Shown in pieces: positions 38,187-49,911 of a DNA stretch of 64,000 nucleotides. Each line of letters opens with the position of its first letter. Positions within the stretch are counted from its first letter, which is position 1. Made by a program: the position numbers and the translations under genes. The DNA is from Zerene cesonia (Eukaryota; Arthropoda; Insecta; Lepidoptera; Pieridae). The DNA lies in assembly GCF_012273895.1 (NCBI RefSeq), contig NC_052114.1:2976001-3040000 (forward strand), in the 5' to 3' direction. A model generated the notes under the pieces. It had not been told where the DNA came from and did no database searches. It saw only the letters and a program-made list of their open reading frames with translations.

Positions 38187-38447
38187 CTAGCTTTTTGTAA
38201 TCGACTTTGCCTGCATTGTTAAAGAGAATATTGACAGTCCCAGGGTTTAATCCGCCTAGTTACTGTTCCCGTGAAAATAAAAAAACATCCTTTGCCTTTT
38301 TCTCGAGTGACAAACTATTTGTGTACCAAATTCCATCCAAATCGGTGCAGTGGTTTAGGTGGAAACTGCTCACACACACAGAACATAGGCCTCCTATGAG
38401 GGGCTTAGGCTATAATCCATCACGCTGGACATTATTAGTAGGGTTTA
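38187..38447 (-). mobile_element. Composite Helitron-like relic with captured retroposon piece
   Basis: On the plus strand it begins CTAGCTTTTTGTAATCGACT (the minus-strand 3' end). The body has TTGACAGTCCCAGGGTTTAA and ACCAAATTCCATCCAAATCG. The expected 5' terminus (ATTATTAGTAGGG on the plus strand) appears at about 38437-38449. Between them, 38386-38434 holds reverse-oriented sequence from the retroposon at 16530-16710. Either the retroposon piece was inserted or the element captured it. Confidence 0.55.
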
Positions 38448-38530
38448 TTATATTATAGTAGGGATTAATAAACAATAGTAGGTAAGGATATAAATTTTGG
38501 TACACATCCAACATAGATAATAAATTTAAA

Positions 38531-38543
38531 TAAACCAACACAT
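38531..38543. repeat. Target-site duplication, left copy
   Basis: TAAACCAACACAT is repeated exactly at 38730-38742, flanking the tRNA-like element. A 13-bp duplication is typical of LINE-mediated retroposition. Confidence 0.85.
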
Positions 38544-38729
38544 TAGAAATTTTGAAAGAATAGAAAAAATTTTATCACGAGGCAGGATTCGAACCTGCGT
38601 ATCTTGCCTAACCGTAGCAACGCCTAGCCTCTCGGCCACCCGTGATCCTGCCACAGTAATCGAATTTCTTCTATTCTTTCGGTTTCATGTGCCTATTATA
38701 AAGCATTTCAATGCTATAAAACTAAAAAT
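38544..38729 (+). mobile_element. tRNA-like retroposed element, copy 1
   Basis: This is a 186-bp element with a perfect 13-bp target-site duplication. In plus order it has a leader with GAAAGAATAGAAAAAATTTT, a complete tRNA-like sequence on the minus strand (38575-38645), an inverted copy of the leader motif (CTTCTATTCTTTC at 38668-38680), a small AAGCATTTCAATGCT hairpin, and an A-rich end (ATAAAACTAAAAAT). A second full copy is at 49912-50076 and a probable truncated copy at 45013-45067. The A-rich end next to a stem-loop looks like a LINE-recognised 3' end. The tRNA-like part is then antisense to the direction of retroposition, which is unlike an ordinary tRNA-derived SINE. I do not recognise this family. 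Confidence 0.75.
38575..38645 (-). tRNA. tRNA-like sequence (probable pseudogene, anticodon position GGT)
   Basis: On the minus strand this folds as a 71-nt cloverleaf. The 7-bp acceptor stem is TCACGGG with CTCGTGA (one G-T). The D stem is GCC/GGC. The anticodon stem is TTGCT/GGCAA with loop ACGGTTA. The variable loop is 5 nt. The T stem is GCAGG/CCTGC with loop TTCGAAT. The A box TGGCCGAGAGG (38638-38628) and the B box GGTTCGAATCC (38595-38585) match the Pol III consensus exactly, and six Ts follow at 38569-38564. However, base 33 of the loop is C, not the near-universal T, and the sequence sits inside a transposed element. It is therefore more likely a SINE-type tRNA-like promoter than a decoding tRNA. 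Confidence 0.55.
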
Positions 38730-38742
38730 TAAACCAACACAT
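38730..38742. repeat. Target-site duplication, right copy
   Basis: This is an exact repeat of the 13 bp at 38531-38543. Confidence 0.85.
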
Positions 38743-39249
38743 GCTATAACTGGAACTGGACCGTAATGCACATAGCAACTTATTTAAAACCAGCATCGCA
38801 ATGCTAATTTAAGAAAATCTCATTGAATCAGTGTCCGAACAAAAAGACGAAGGGATAAGGGTATTTTCAAATTAAATAACCGTGTGAGCACTAAGCCGTC
38901 GGCCGGGCTCCAAGGCCTGAGATAAAAAGACTGGATTAAGTTATCGGACGCAGGCACTCCAGCCGCAAGAACTGGGAATTATTAATGAGAATCATTCAGC
39001 CTTTCGTCTATGGCTTTTAAACCGTTTCACTCTAGCTAATTTTCAATTTCCATTTAGCGTATGTAATTGAATACATACACAAATGTTCGTTGTAATGTCT
39101 CAAGATAGTGAAACTCAATGAATGACAGTAGTTTATAAGAATAAAATACATACAGACGAACATAGACCCTGCTCGTTTCCGTTTGTTTCCGTACATTTTA
39201 CTTTCCAGTGAACATTGTTGATAAATTACTTAGGATCTCTATCAATTTA
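38743..39249. other. Non-coding DNA
   Basis: A GC-richer patch lies at about 38885-38980 (AAGCCGTCGGCCGGGCTCCA). It is unassigned, with no repeat seen. Confidence 0.4.
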
Positions 39250-39447
39250 AATGTTTGTCTCGTCTTCACACCTAAACCACTTGGCTGATCAGGATGAAAT
39301 TTGGCGCATAGATAGTTAGTTCTTTTTACCGAAAATCTTTCGGGACAAGAAATTATTTGGGAAACAACTATACTGGAAAGTTTGCATTGTATGTACTGGA
39401 CTGTCTATATTTCAACTACGCGGACGAAGCCACGGACAGAAAGCTAG
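39250..39447 (+). mobile_element. Helitron-like relic ending CTAG
   Basis: It contains GTCTCGTCTTCACACCTAAA, GGATGAAATTTGGCGCATAG and ATCTTTCGGGACAAGAAATT. It ends CGCGGACGAAGCCACGGACA, then GAAAGCTAG and T. The start is uncertain. The 81-codon frame at 39357-39602 is partly repeat. Confidence 0.55.
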
Positions 39448-41248
39448 TTGACAATACAATCTGCATTAGCATAGAAAGCGATATTTATCTTATATACAAC
39501 AAATCTAATAATCATTTAAACGCAACGTTACACCTGCCGTATGTATACTGTATATACATGGTGTTTTTTAATGAAAGCAGCGAAAACCGTGAGCTGGCAT
39601 AACCTTATTCTGATAAAACGACATGCACGTAAACAGTAGCGGATTGGCGCCGAAAGCCTGACAAATTGATTGGGTTAATCGCGTTCACGAGTGACTAACG
39701 AACACGCGGTGTCCAGCTCGATAATTAAACTACGGATCCCTGCATAGGGTAAATGTATTACACTACAGTGTAGTGACACCTTAATTCTAACCTCGAGAGG
39801 TTAAACTGTCTTTGGGTGCCTTTACAGGAGGCAATATTAGATTCCCGTAGTTAGTATACAGCGTGCTGCTTTTTTGATATGTTTAATTGATTTCGTTTCG
39901 TGTTTTTTTTGATACTGTGGTGTTTTATTTTACTAAAGATATATAGTATTTTGTTACATTTGTAGTGGATGACGAAATATCCATTTATTCCTAATGAAAC
40001 GAACAAATAGAGACAAAAGTAAATCATGTGTAGGGACGCATTGCACAATGCATTTTGAAGCACCTAATTTTTTTATTTCATCTCAACATAAATATAAAAA
40101 ATATTTCACACGACTTTGTAACAAGATATTAGATTATTTCTTAATGAAAAAATAACCCAAACACATATAAATGAAATTATTTTAAGTATTCAACGCTCCG
40201 ATTTGAGTAATATCTAAATTTCCATAGCAATATCCATTATCCTTTCAATATATAAAATTCATTTTGTTTAAATTATAAGTACTATAATTCTAAGAGAATA
40301 AATGAATATGACATTTTAAATCATGCTGTATATAAAACATAAGATATTTAACGTCAAATTGGATACACGATTGGTCCTCATTAGGCGGCTACAAGACCTT
40401 AACAGGATAACGTGAACGCTTGTAGTACTGAAATTTTGTTTATTATTACTCTTTTTACTGATCTTGTGCTTGGCATTTTAAAAGTAAGTTCAGAAAATCA
40501 TCCACCTCTATAGCCTTATTATATACGAGTTATTACATATAATTCTGTTTACATTAACAAATTTTGAAATTAAACTCCTCCGGAGCGGATTTTTTATAAA
40601 AACAATAAAAAAAAAAGATTTTGAAAAATTATGAATCACGGGTTGCTGAGAAGTCAGGCGGGTGCCACGGTTAGGTGAACGACATTTTCTATTCCTATAA
40701 ATTTCTTATTTCTATTTAAATGCTATAAATCTAAACACTAAATACTGTAGATTCTAAGCTCGAAAAATTAAAACGATTTATCAACATACGGGTGTCCTGA
40801 TCGAAAATCTTGGGTCAGCTAGTAACAAATGGTAAACCTAACGAGCTTATAAGAAACAATAAACGCACGATCTAGCCTTAATGTTCCACAGTAACAGGAG
40901 TAGCTATAATTATTGCGGTAACGAAGGGGTGTGGGGGAAGGTACAACTCCGTGCAGACGCTGTAATCATGCGGAGGAATTGAACAATTATTAACACTGCT
41001 CTTCAACTAACTCCATGTATTGAGGAACCACTATGATTTATTGCAATTTGCGATTATTTCAATTGGTTATTTGCTAAGTGCTAATGTTGTACTGTTAGAA
41101 CCTAGGTATAGAAATGTAAATGTTTTGGAAATCTGTCCAGACGGAATTGGGTTGAAATATCAACAAAATTTTAAGAATCTATGACTGTAAACATATTATG
41201 CAACCACAGATAACATAATACTATACGTGCTACGAGTTAATCCTACTA
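39448..41248. other. Non-coding DNA with short palindromes
   Basis: A less AT-rich patch at about 39640-39840 carries AACCTCGAGAGGTT and CACTACAGTGTAGTG palindromes and GGATTGGCGCCGAAAG. It may be a conserved regulatory element, but there is no direct evidence. The rest is featureless. Confidence 0.4.
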
Positions 41249-41474
41249 TCCTACTGATATTATAAATGCGAAAGTTTGTAAGGATGTGTCTGTGTCTGCT
41301 TCTCTTTCACGCAAAAACTACTGAACTGATTGCAATGAAATTTGGTACGCAGACAGCTGGACAACTGGAATAACATATAGGCAATTTTCATATTGCAAAG
41401 GCAAATTTCATGCAACATCCCGATATTCCTACGGGATACGGACTTACGCGGGTGAAACCGCGGGGCGCAGCTAG
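41249..41474 (+). mobile_element. Lep1-like Helitron with internal insertion
   Basis: It has the same ends as 29365-29564 (TCCTACTGATATTATAAATG after A; GGGGCGCAGCTAG before T) and the GCGG/CCGC subterminal hairpin. It is 226 bp because about 30 bp around 41390-41418 is inserted or duplicated. The extra part contains two near copies of AATTTTCATATTGCAA and AAATTTCATGCAAC. Confidence 0.85.
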
Positions 41475-44400
41475 TTTAGTAATAATTTTCCGAGTTTATT
41501 TTTTATTCGGATTACTGAAGAGCAATATGTTTACCTGTTAGTTGAAATGTAAATAATCATACTTGTTATTAAATATGATAAAAAGCCTGTATTGAAATCG
41601 CGTAACGCTTCCAAATAAAACATGAACGACAAATTCTAAAACAGTTTCAAAGAAACAAGACCCGGAGGATTTGAGGGCCCGCTGTAAGTCACGATCAGAT
41701 AGCCCTCGGCCCTTATTTTTGTAATAAATTACTAACCACAGTCTTGTTCTTCAATTCCACCTGCCTTTCCTGTTATTCGGGTCAGCGTGGCTACAGGTGC
41801 AATATCTAATGTTAAACCAATTGTTTTTTTGCATTAAATACATGTTTGTTATTTTAGTACTATATTTTTAAAACGTTTACGGGAAAATAAGTGTCCGTTG
41901 GTGTGAATTGTGGTGTGTGTATTCGTTGGATAAGCATTGATGAAATTTCAGATGTGAGGCTTAGGGACAGAACACAAAATTATGATTACCTACAGTTAAA
42001 ATTTGGTCTGTTTTTACTAATTAAAAGTAGTCAGTAGTTAGTGTTGTTGATGAATCAGCTTACTTGAATATAATTATTTAATCCGAATTAAAAACAATGC
42101 GATACTAACGAAATTACTGGACTCATTAAAAGTTTCTCGGCAAAGCCTACTCGGTCCCCCCTAACTATTCTTATAGAAATTTATTCTGATCCGTAAAAAT
42201 AAAAATACTCTTTATTTTAAGAATAACGTTGAGGGACGAAGTCTCAGGCACTCATCTCAAGAGTTGTGAAAGAATGTGCGAAAAAATTTTGCGTATGGTA
42301 CACGATTTTCAACTTTAACACTTTGCATTAGAGGGTAACTTTTTGTTTAAAAATTCGTAAATCTAGCAACGTTAACAAGTGAATGTTCGGTGACGCATTT
42401 TTTTCGATTGTAGAACTTATTCCGTGAGTGGTAGGGGCTGAATTGTTTTTAAAAGCATTGTATAATCAAACACTCGAATACTGAAGATGTCCTACAATAG
42501 ACGTCAAAAATGTGAGAGTTTACTAACGAGGGGAATATGATTTGTTCTGCTTGTGACAACTCTCCCACACGTCGATAACGTTATATCAAACTTTATGCTT
42601 CACAATTTCAATATACTTTTCAATGGTAACTCTATCTGAAACAAATATATTTTAATATAGCAAAGAGGGCGAACGCATCAAAAGGCTTCTCGGAAGACCG
42701 AAGCAAACAGCTTACTCGTCTTAATATGACCGTATCCACAAATGACCCCGCTTATTGCTCCTCTTATCCTACACATAATATACTACCAGCCTTGTATGCT
42801 ATCCTGGTGAAATAAAATTCAACTTAACAATAATTTGCTTCATTATTCCCTGTAACTTTACATTATATATATACATTTATCTTATTTATTTAACTCAATG
42901 AATTTTGCACTACAAACGCAACCTACATAGAATCAACAGATTCAATTCGCAGGGTAAATTAAAAGCTGCAAGACATCGAGAGCGAACAAGAGTTATCAAT
43001 ACTTGCAACAGGCAATTAGAGTTCCTTACAAATCGGTTGAAGTGGGACACGCGCGATAACAATCGCACTTAGGAATACTAATGTACACAACGCCTCGTTA
43101 TCTCGCTCTTGGGACTGCGAGTTCATGTTTTTAATATTCTCCAACTGTTTACTTCAATTGAGTTTAAAGTTCTGGATACATTACATTACGTTTTCATAAA
43201 TAGCTTGGTTGTAAATAGCGAGGATGTTTATGTCATTTTGTCAAGATTTAACGGTTTGACCATTTCTAGTTTAAGTACCTACCAATGCTATCACTAATAC
43301 ACAATAACTCAGCTATAACACAATGCGCTGAGACGTTTTGTCAATTATAAACATTGTGTCAGATAAGCCTCCCTCACTATGAAAAACTTTTAACTTATGA
43401 AGAACTGAAGAAACGGAAAAAAATGTTACAGATATGTAGTAAAAGAAGAACTTATATATTACCTGACACGTAAGTTTTAATATGTTTAAAAGATGCACTT
43501 GTACTTATGTAAGTAGGGATATATCCAAAATACGGACTGCATTACCGGGTTTGCAGAGAATACTCAGTCTCACATTAGCCGACAGTCTCTGCCTTCTGAT
43601 GCAATACTCAGGCGCGCTCATTACAAACCATTACACTGGTAGACCTGAATCCTCTATTACACCAGAATCTGAAACCTCTACAGAGCCAATCAGGTATAAA
43701 AACTTGAAACTCTGAAATTGTGTTTATCGAACACTTCAGCAGGTTTGTAAGGCGTGAGTAGTTTCTGAACAATACTTTAGTTTACTTATATACACTTTAT
43801 GGTTATGTTAAGCCTTGATGGAAATGTTTAAATCGTTTAGCTTTTCAACTTTGGTCAATATATATTGGGAAACCTTCGTGTGAGATTTACATGTTGGCAA
43901 CAAAAACGTTGCCATTCCCTTCATTTCGTTTAAGTTATTAATTTAAATAGGCGTACGTACAAAATAAATGATTACAGATGTTATATATACGAAAAAAGTC
44001 AATTTAAAAGTATCCTGCTGCTATTAATATTCAAGATAAAGAGCGGCATTAAAACATAAATGATACCCTTACAAAAATTCCCCCAATCTTGCGACATATC
44101 GTCCCGTACATCGCGTCAAAACATTGTCTCCAAAAAACCTATCTCCCCTCGCAACTGTCAAATTGATAATATCAGAGCGAGACAGATGTATAGCTTAGCA
44201 AAAGACCCTCATGTAAGAAAGAGATAGATGAACTCTATTCAGGGTTACCACCTGTAGTTTTTGCATAGATGTAATTCTAAAGATTATTCCGATTGCAATT
44301 AGAGGTTTTCCCACGTTCATACAAATAACGAAACGTATTTCGTTTATTGATTATCGGTAACTGGTTCAAAATAAAAAGTTGATACGGCTTTTGAAATATA

Positions 44401-45012
44401 GCTCGTGCATTTATTCATATGACGGTGTAATTTGGTTAAAAAAAACTAAAAAATATGGCCGAGACATCTTATAACATAACGTATCCTAATTCCTTTTGAG
44501 AGCTGCAATAAATAAATTTTAATTACAGCTTTCATAATAAACAAAAAAAATTGGATGAACTTAGTTCATTTATAAAAATCTGAAACGAGTTGAACGAAAA
44601 AGCGAACAGCAATCTCTTCAATTTAATTAACCAGCCTTGTACTGTTTTATTTTCCGCGAAGTGGCAACCATGACGACATCCGTCATAATAGTAGGTACTA
44701 GAAAGATGATGAATGAAGACACAGTAAAGCACTTTGTGGTAAATAGAACCATTATTATATTCTTAAGGCGTTTAGTTCTTGAATATTAATTTTGACGTAT
44801 TTGCATAATGCATTTTTATAATTCAATTTGTCAGGATTGTTCTTAATTATTTCCATCTATTGTTATTACAATTTTCGGGCCACCGATCATGGACGATTCA
44901 TTTGTTTTAATTAAAAACATTGTTGCGTTAAAAATGGCTTGATAATTTTCGAAGTTAGTCATATCAATATTTCAACAGCAAGATTGACTTAAATTTAAAG
45001 AATTTCTGTCTC
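41475..45012. other. Long non-coding stretch
   Basis: No exon is confirmed. A 77-codon plus-strand frame at 43482-43715 ends just after a possible donor (CAATCAGGTATAA near 43694) and has a possible acceptor (GGGTTTGCAG near 43556). This is weak support only. Confidence 0.4.
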
Positions 45013-45067
45013 ATTTATAAAGCATTTTAATGCTATAAAACTGACAATTAATAGATTCGTATCGTTT
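45013..45067 (+). mobile_element. tRNA-like retroposed element, truncated copy 3
   Basis: ATTTATAAAGCATTTTAATG followed by CTATAAAACTGACAATTA matches the hairpin end of 38544-38729. The tRNA-like part is missing. Flanking AATTTCTGTCTC (45001-45012) and AATTTCATGTCTC (45068-45080) could be an aged target-site duplication. If so, truncation removed the tRNA side, which is expected if the hairpin end is the 3' end. Confidence 0.5.
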
Positions 45068-46063
45068 AATTTCATGTCTCTGTATTTCATTTATTTCTGA
45101 ATCCTATATAAATTTTAGTAAATTTATTTAATTCGAAACATCTGAAAGTGCTCGACTAAAACAAATAATCATAAGACATCATCGAATATTCCTTTAGTAG
45201 CCCTTTGGCGCTTTTCTTCTTTCATTTAAAAATACTTGCTCAATTCAAACTTGTGCATTAATGACCGGTAAAATTCTACGTGTCAAATACAAAACATCTA
45301 ATCTAATCAAAACAATGTAAAATGCTAAATCATCCCTTAACTAGACAATCCGCATGCTTCGCCAATAAAGGCGCTTCGAAAACATCGGTTGCGCTTCGTA
45401 AAATACAAATTTCCTCCAGAATTATAAAGCATTAGTCATAATAGCGCTGCAGTACCTTAGCAATAGATTGAGGTTTAAAATACTGCGCAGTTCACTGCAG
45501 TCCGCCAGTTATATAACATTGTACTAATTTGTTTTGGCGTGGACCGGAGCCAGCTTGCTCTATTATAATTTAGTGTCTATTTCCCGTGGCTTCATCCGCA
45601 TTTGATTCTCATTTATTCAAGTAATCTACCTCGTGATTTTACAACTGACAATTCGCAATAGATTTGAGTTTTTTGTACTGATAACTGCAAATATTACGGA
45701 CGGAATATTATAGACGGTTTAGAGCAAAGGTTTTCTTATCTGAATTTATATTTCATATTATTCATATCTTCATATTACAGTAAAAGAACCCTGTGTGTGG
45801 AAAAGCCTATGCCACTTTCCGGTCTATAAATTATCTCTATACACGATAACGTCAATGCGTCGTTTTGATAAGTGAAAGAGGTAAATCTGAAATATGTATA
45901 TTCTATTACTTCCTCATTTATTAATGAATAAGTTCAATGTATAAATTCACGGTTATTTTTGTGTTGATTAAAATTCCGGAAGGCGTTTTCGTTTTAAGTT
46001 ATACAAGATGCAAATACATTAAGCTTTAATATCAGTTTGTTTTAATGCATACGAAAGTATATT
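45068..46063. other. Non-coding DNA
   Basis: No gene or repeat family was recognised. TTTTGGCGTGGACCGGAGCC at about 45532 is a short GC-richer patch. Confidence 0.4.
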
Positions 46064-46092
46064 AACGAATGCTAGCCAGGGCGAACAGCTAG
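46064..46092 (+). mobile_element. Helitron-like 3'-end fragment
   Basis: GCTAGCCAGGGCGAACAGCT ending in CTAG at 46089-46092 matches the terminus of family B. Nothing upstream remains recognisable. Confidence 0.45.
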
Positions 46093-47254
46093 TAGATAAA
46101 TAAAACGAACAACAACCCTTTGTGTATCAGACGGCCTACTTATCAAAGCCTTACTGCGACTCATTGACAGCTCAGAAAAAAACATTCAACTGGCATGACA
46201 CAGTATAAGACAAGGAATCCTACAACTTAAGACGTGTAGTTATCCGTTGAATTATCCTAGCAGATCAGGCGCCCCCATAGCAAAAATACACGGACTCTTC
46301 ACAACTTCGATGTGTATTAAAGTTCACGAACAAAATAAACATTCAAATTGAAAATTTCACAGAAAATCTCGTTAGACCGTTTTATTTAACATTTAAACTT
46401 GTTTTTATTAATTTCAAAAGCGATAAAAATTAAGTGCATTTTATATAGTGTACCTAATTGATAGATTGGATATTCTTGGCAATTATGTGGGAATACGGTT
46501 GACTACGTTATATTAAAGTTATACGTTAGCCTTTTTACATATTACCCCCTTTTTTTCAATTTATGCACCTTTTTTATATATTTTATATATAAAAAAGCGT
46601 TTAAATACCTGAGAAATAACTTTTCAGTAAGAAATAACTTTTTTCAAGCGCAATAGTAGATTAATCTTTGAAATCCAATATAATTAATTGACATATTCAA
46701 TTAATATTGTAGATTAGTTATTAGGTTAGGTCCCGAGCAAGCCTAATAATTTATAACATTGGAGAAAGCACGACCTCTCATAGGCTTAACGTGTTTATAT
46801 AACTACTACAACTTCGATAGAAAAATTAATAAGCGCTTGCAAAAAAAGTTACGTCACATAAAAGGTCGATTTTTAATTGTTTTTAAAATAAATAGTTACC
46901 ACGTAGCACTGGAGAGTGCTAACCTAATTTGTTGTAGCTTACGTTGCCGGCTCAAATTTTAAACATATTCCAGCTAGTCCGGGTTTTTTAACTAAGCGTA
47001 GTTTCAGTACCGTGTTGTTAAAAGTACACGTCGATTAACATGGTTTTGAGGTATTCTAGAAAGTTTAATTGCTAACGGTTTTACGTTATTGTTCTGAACG
47101 AGATATAGTTGGGAAGTTTTTGCCTCTGTTGGATATAATTATTTTTTGGCGGGCTATGCAAGCGAAATTTTAGTGATTGTGATAGGTTTACTGTTATGTG
47201 ATAAAGGCTTTGTATTGATTCACGCACGCACGATATATTTGTATTTGTACTAAA
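46093..47254. other. Non-coding DNA with two AT hairpins
   Basis: CTTTTTTATATA at 46569-46580 pairs perfectly with 46586-46597 (5-nt loop). ATTAATTGA at 46683-46691 pairs with TCAATTAAT at 46697-46705. A GAAATAACTTTT direct repeat lies between them (about 46613 and 46631). The 67-codon frame at 46759-46962 is unsupported. Confidence 0.5.
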
Positions 47255-47419
47255 GAAAATCGTGTGAGTAACACCACTTATTACTTAAGACCGGCTGAAC
47301 GGATTTTGATGATTTTCCATTCATTGGATTCGTATCCGCTAAGATTATTTTAATAACTGTTAAAAACTAAAGAGGTATTAAAAATTAAAGAGGTAAGCGG
47401 AGCCGGCGCATTCAGCTAG
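47255..47419 (+). mobile_element. Helitron-like relic ending CTAG
   Basis: It contains CGGCTGAACGGATTTTGATG and the end GTAAGCGGAGCCGGCGCATT followed by CAGCTAG and T. It is degraded internally, with a short duplication (TTAAAAACTAAAGAGGTA and ATTAAAAATTAAAGAGGTA). Confidence 0.5.
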
Positions 47420-49899
47420 TTTAATTTTCAAATGTCGTGTCAGTTTCCAAAATCCTCAGAAACGGCTCGAATATTTTTTGTGAAATTTCATTTTTATACT
47501 CTGTAGGAGAATGAGAAGACCCTGTAAACTATTTTGATAACACCTTATCGAATAACTAATTTAAAACTTTTAATAATATAATAATAACATAACAAAATTC
47601 TTTAAAAAGCGTATATAGAAAATTTTGCTTAATTAATACGCGACACACCCCTACACCTACATACATACAATTTCAAAACAAAATTAGAAAAGTTTTCGAA
47701 ATATAAATAAATCACCTTTATATCGATGCACGACCAAACAAGAAAAACAAGACATTAAACCTTGAGATAAGGGCTTCAAAACGCAGTTTTTACGATAAAT
47801 AAACGATAGGTATCTTAAGTAACCATTACATCCCCTTGAAAATTCCACCCTCGTAGGTGTAACTGACAACAGTAATTGATATACAGCGTCATTAATCACA
47901 AACTTCTAAATTGATACATACTCTGTAGCTCGGTTTTGTGTAAAACAGCTAGCTTTTACGTGTTTTTATATTGGAGAATTAAATAAATCTTTCGCGAATA
48001 TTGCCGATTGATATTAATAATCCCAAAAGCCAGCTTAATATACTAAATTATGTATTAAACATAACCTCAAACAACGCTTGATATTTGAATTACTATTATT
48101 GTATTGCCTCACGATAAGTGATGGAATACTCAAGTATATACTAAATACTCAATACACTACTTTTTAGAAAAATCTAATTTCATAATTCTACGAAATCTAA
48201 CGCCTGCAAAGACACCTAATCTGCTAATAACAACCACAATACAAAATATCGTAATTTCTATGTTAATACCTGCAAGGAACTTTGAAATGTTTGGTTTATT
48301 TTCGACTGAAATTGGTAACCGGGGACGCGTCCCTGGAGATGAACAATTTTACCAACTTACATAATGCTTAAAGGACTAATCTGATTTGTTAAATTTTATA
48401 ATGAAATAACAGGCTAAGTTGAAGACAATGACAGCATAATCAGGTTTTTTTTGTGTAAGTATGAGATTATGTTATCTGTGGTATTATCAACTGTAGGATG
48501 TGTTCACAATGTAATTCGTAATGTCGAATTTTCGTCTTCAAATGCCTTAAAAAACTATGATGGTTTTTGTATAAATCTATACTTAAATAAATCTATAATG
48601 TACGTAATATATTTCGATCGATTTTTGCAATAAAACAAGCTGCTTTATTTAAAGTCAATAATACGATTAACGAATCAGAAAATAAACACGTAAGCGTGTA
48701 TGGGAATTCAAAAAGGCAGTATAATTACATATTCTTGAAGAAAAAATATATACATGGAAATGTTAATAGAAACTTATTGAAATAAAATATATACAATAAA
48801 ATCATAGATCAGAGTACAAAACAGCTGAATATGATACGTAAATATGTAGTTCTCGTTTTCTCCATTAACGATCCCGTTTCGTTTCCATGACATTAGGGCT
48901 GCTTTGTCATTTAGCATTGTACATTGTTGTGTTTATATGTATACTCAATTGTTAGAATACCTGACAATGGCTTGCTTGTAGCTATATGTTTTAGTAAGGG
49001 ATACAGTTAAAACTGAAAGTTCTTCTTAGAATGCAGAAATTTCATAAAAAATCAACTTCAAGAATAGTTTAATTGAATCTACACTAAATGTTTCTCCATC
49101 GTAAAAAATATGGTGCCGAATTATATAATGTAATATCATTATTCTAATCAGTTCGTTTATGTATAGTTAAAGAGTCATAACTCTTATAGTCTAATAGTTA
49201 AATACATATGTTAAAGAGTTATGAATAATAGGGATTCTATTAAGCGTATATTATTGTAGGAAAAATTCTAGTTTTTTTGAAATAGATTTATTTACACAAT
49301 ATTTTGAAGCATCATAGGTATAACATGCATAAAATCTGTTTCGTAGAAAAAATAGTATATGTAAATATATTACATTTTCACATTAAATGTTTAATTAGAA
49401 AGATCGATGCCAATTAAACCACGTTACGTACGTTCAAAGTAAAAAGCCACAAGTTTCAAATCGGGATAACTAAGTTTTCCCCAATGCAATTAACGTCTTC
49501 AATCGCGGGAAGTAATTTTTTCTTCTTTGAATTTTAATTGAACGGAGTCAGCAACCTAGTTACGATTTATCGGGGACTGGCCAGCGGACCGAAACAGGAG
49601 TTATATAGAACAAAATCTATTTCCAGCTATTCTATTGAGGCTCTTTGCGCACAAAAGCCTTAAGTCTAACACGTTATATTAGAAAGGATGCTGTGGACAC
49701 TTCAAAAGTTATGTAGGATTTTTTAATAATATAGCTTATTGCTGTTCAGGATAGGCTAAGAGTGGAACTTTTCTTTGGGCTTTAGTCAGCTTCTATATAA
49801 CATTCACAACACGAACTTTTTAGTCGTAGCCAATTTCTATAAAATCTGACAAATTTTTGTCACCATGTGTTGAAACACAAATAGATTCAAGTGGATATC
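47420..49899. other. Non-coding DNA
   Basis: No exon was recognised. The stretch at 49430-49640 is less AT-rich (CGGGGACTGGCCAGCGGACC) and free of known repeats, a possible conserved element. Several AT-rich frames are chance. Confidence 0.4.
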
Positions 49900-49911
49900 T
49901 AATACATTTCG
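49900..49911. repeat. Target-site duplication, left copy
   Basis: TAATACATTTCG is repeated exactly at 50077-50088. Confidence 0.8.

Noticed and set aside
41640..41800. Possible minus-strand terminal exon in a less AT-rich patch
   Set aside because: A 23-30 codon frame ends in TAG, but no polypyrimidine acceptor precedes it.
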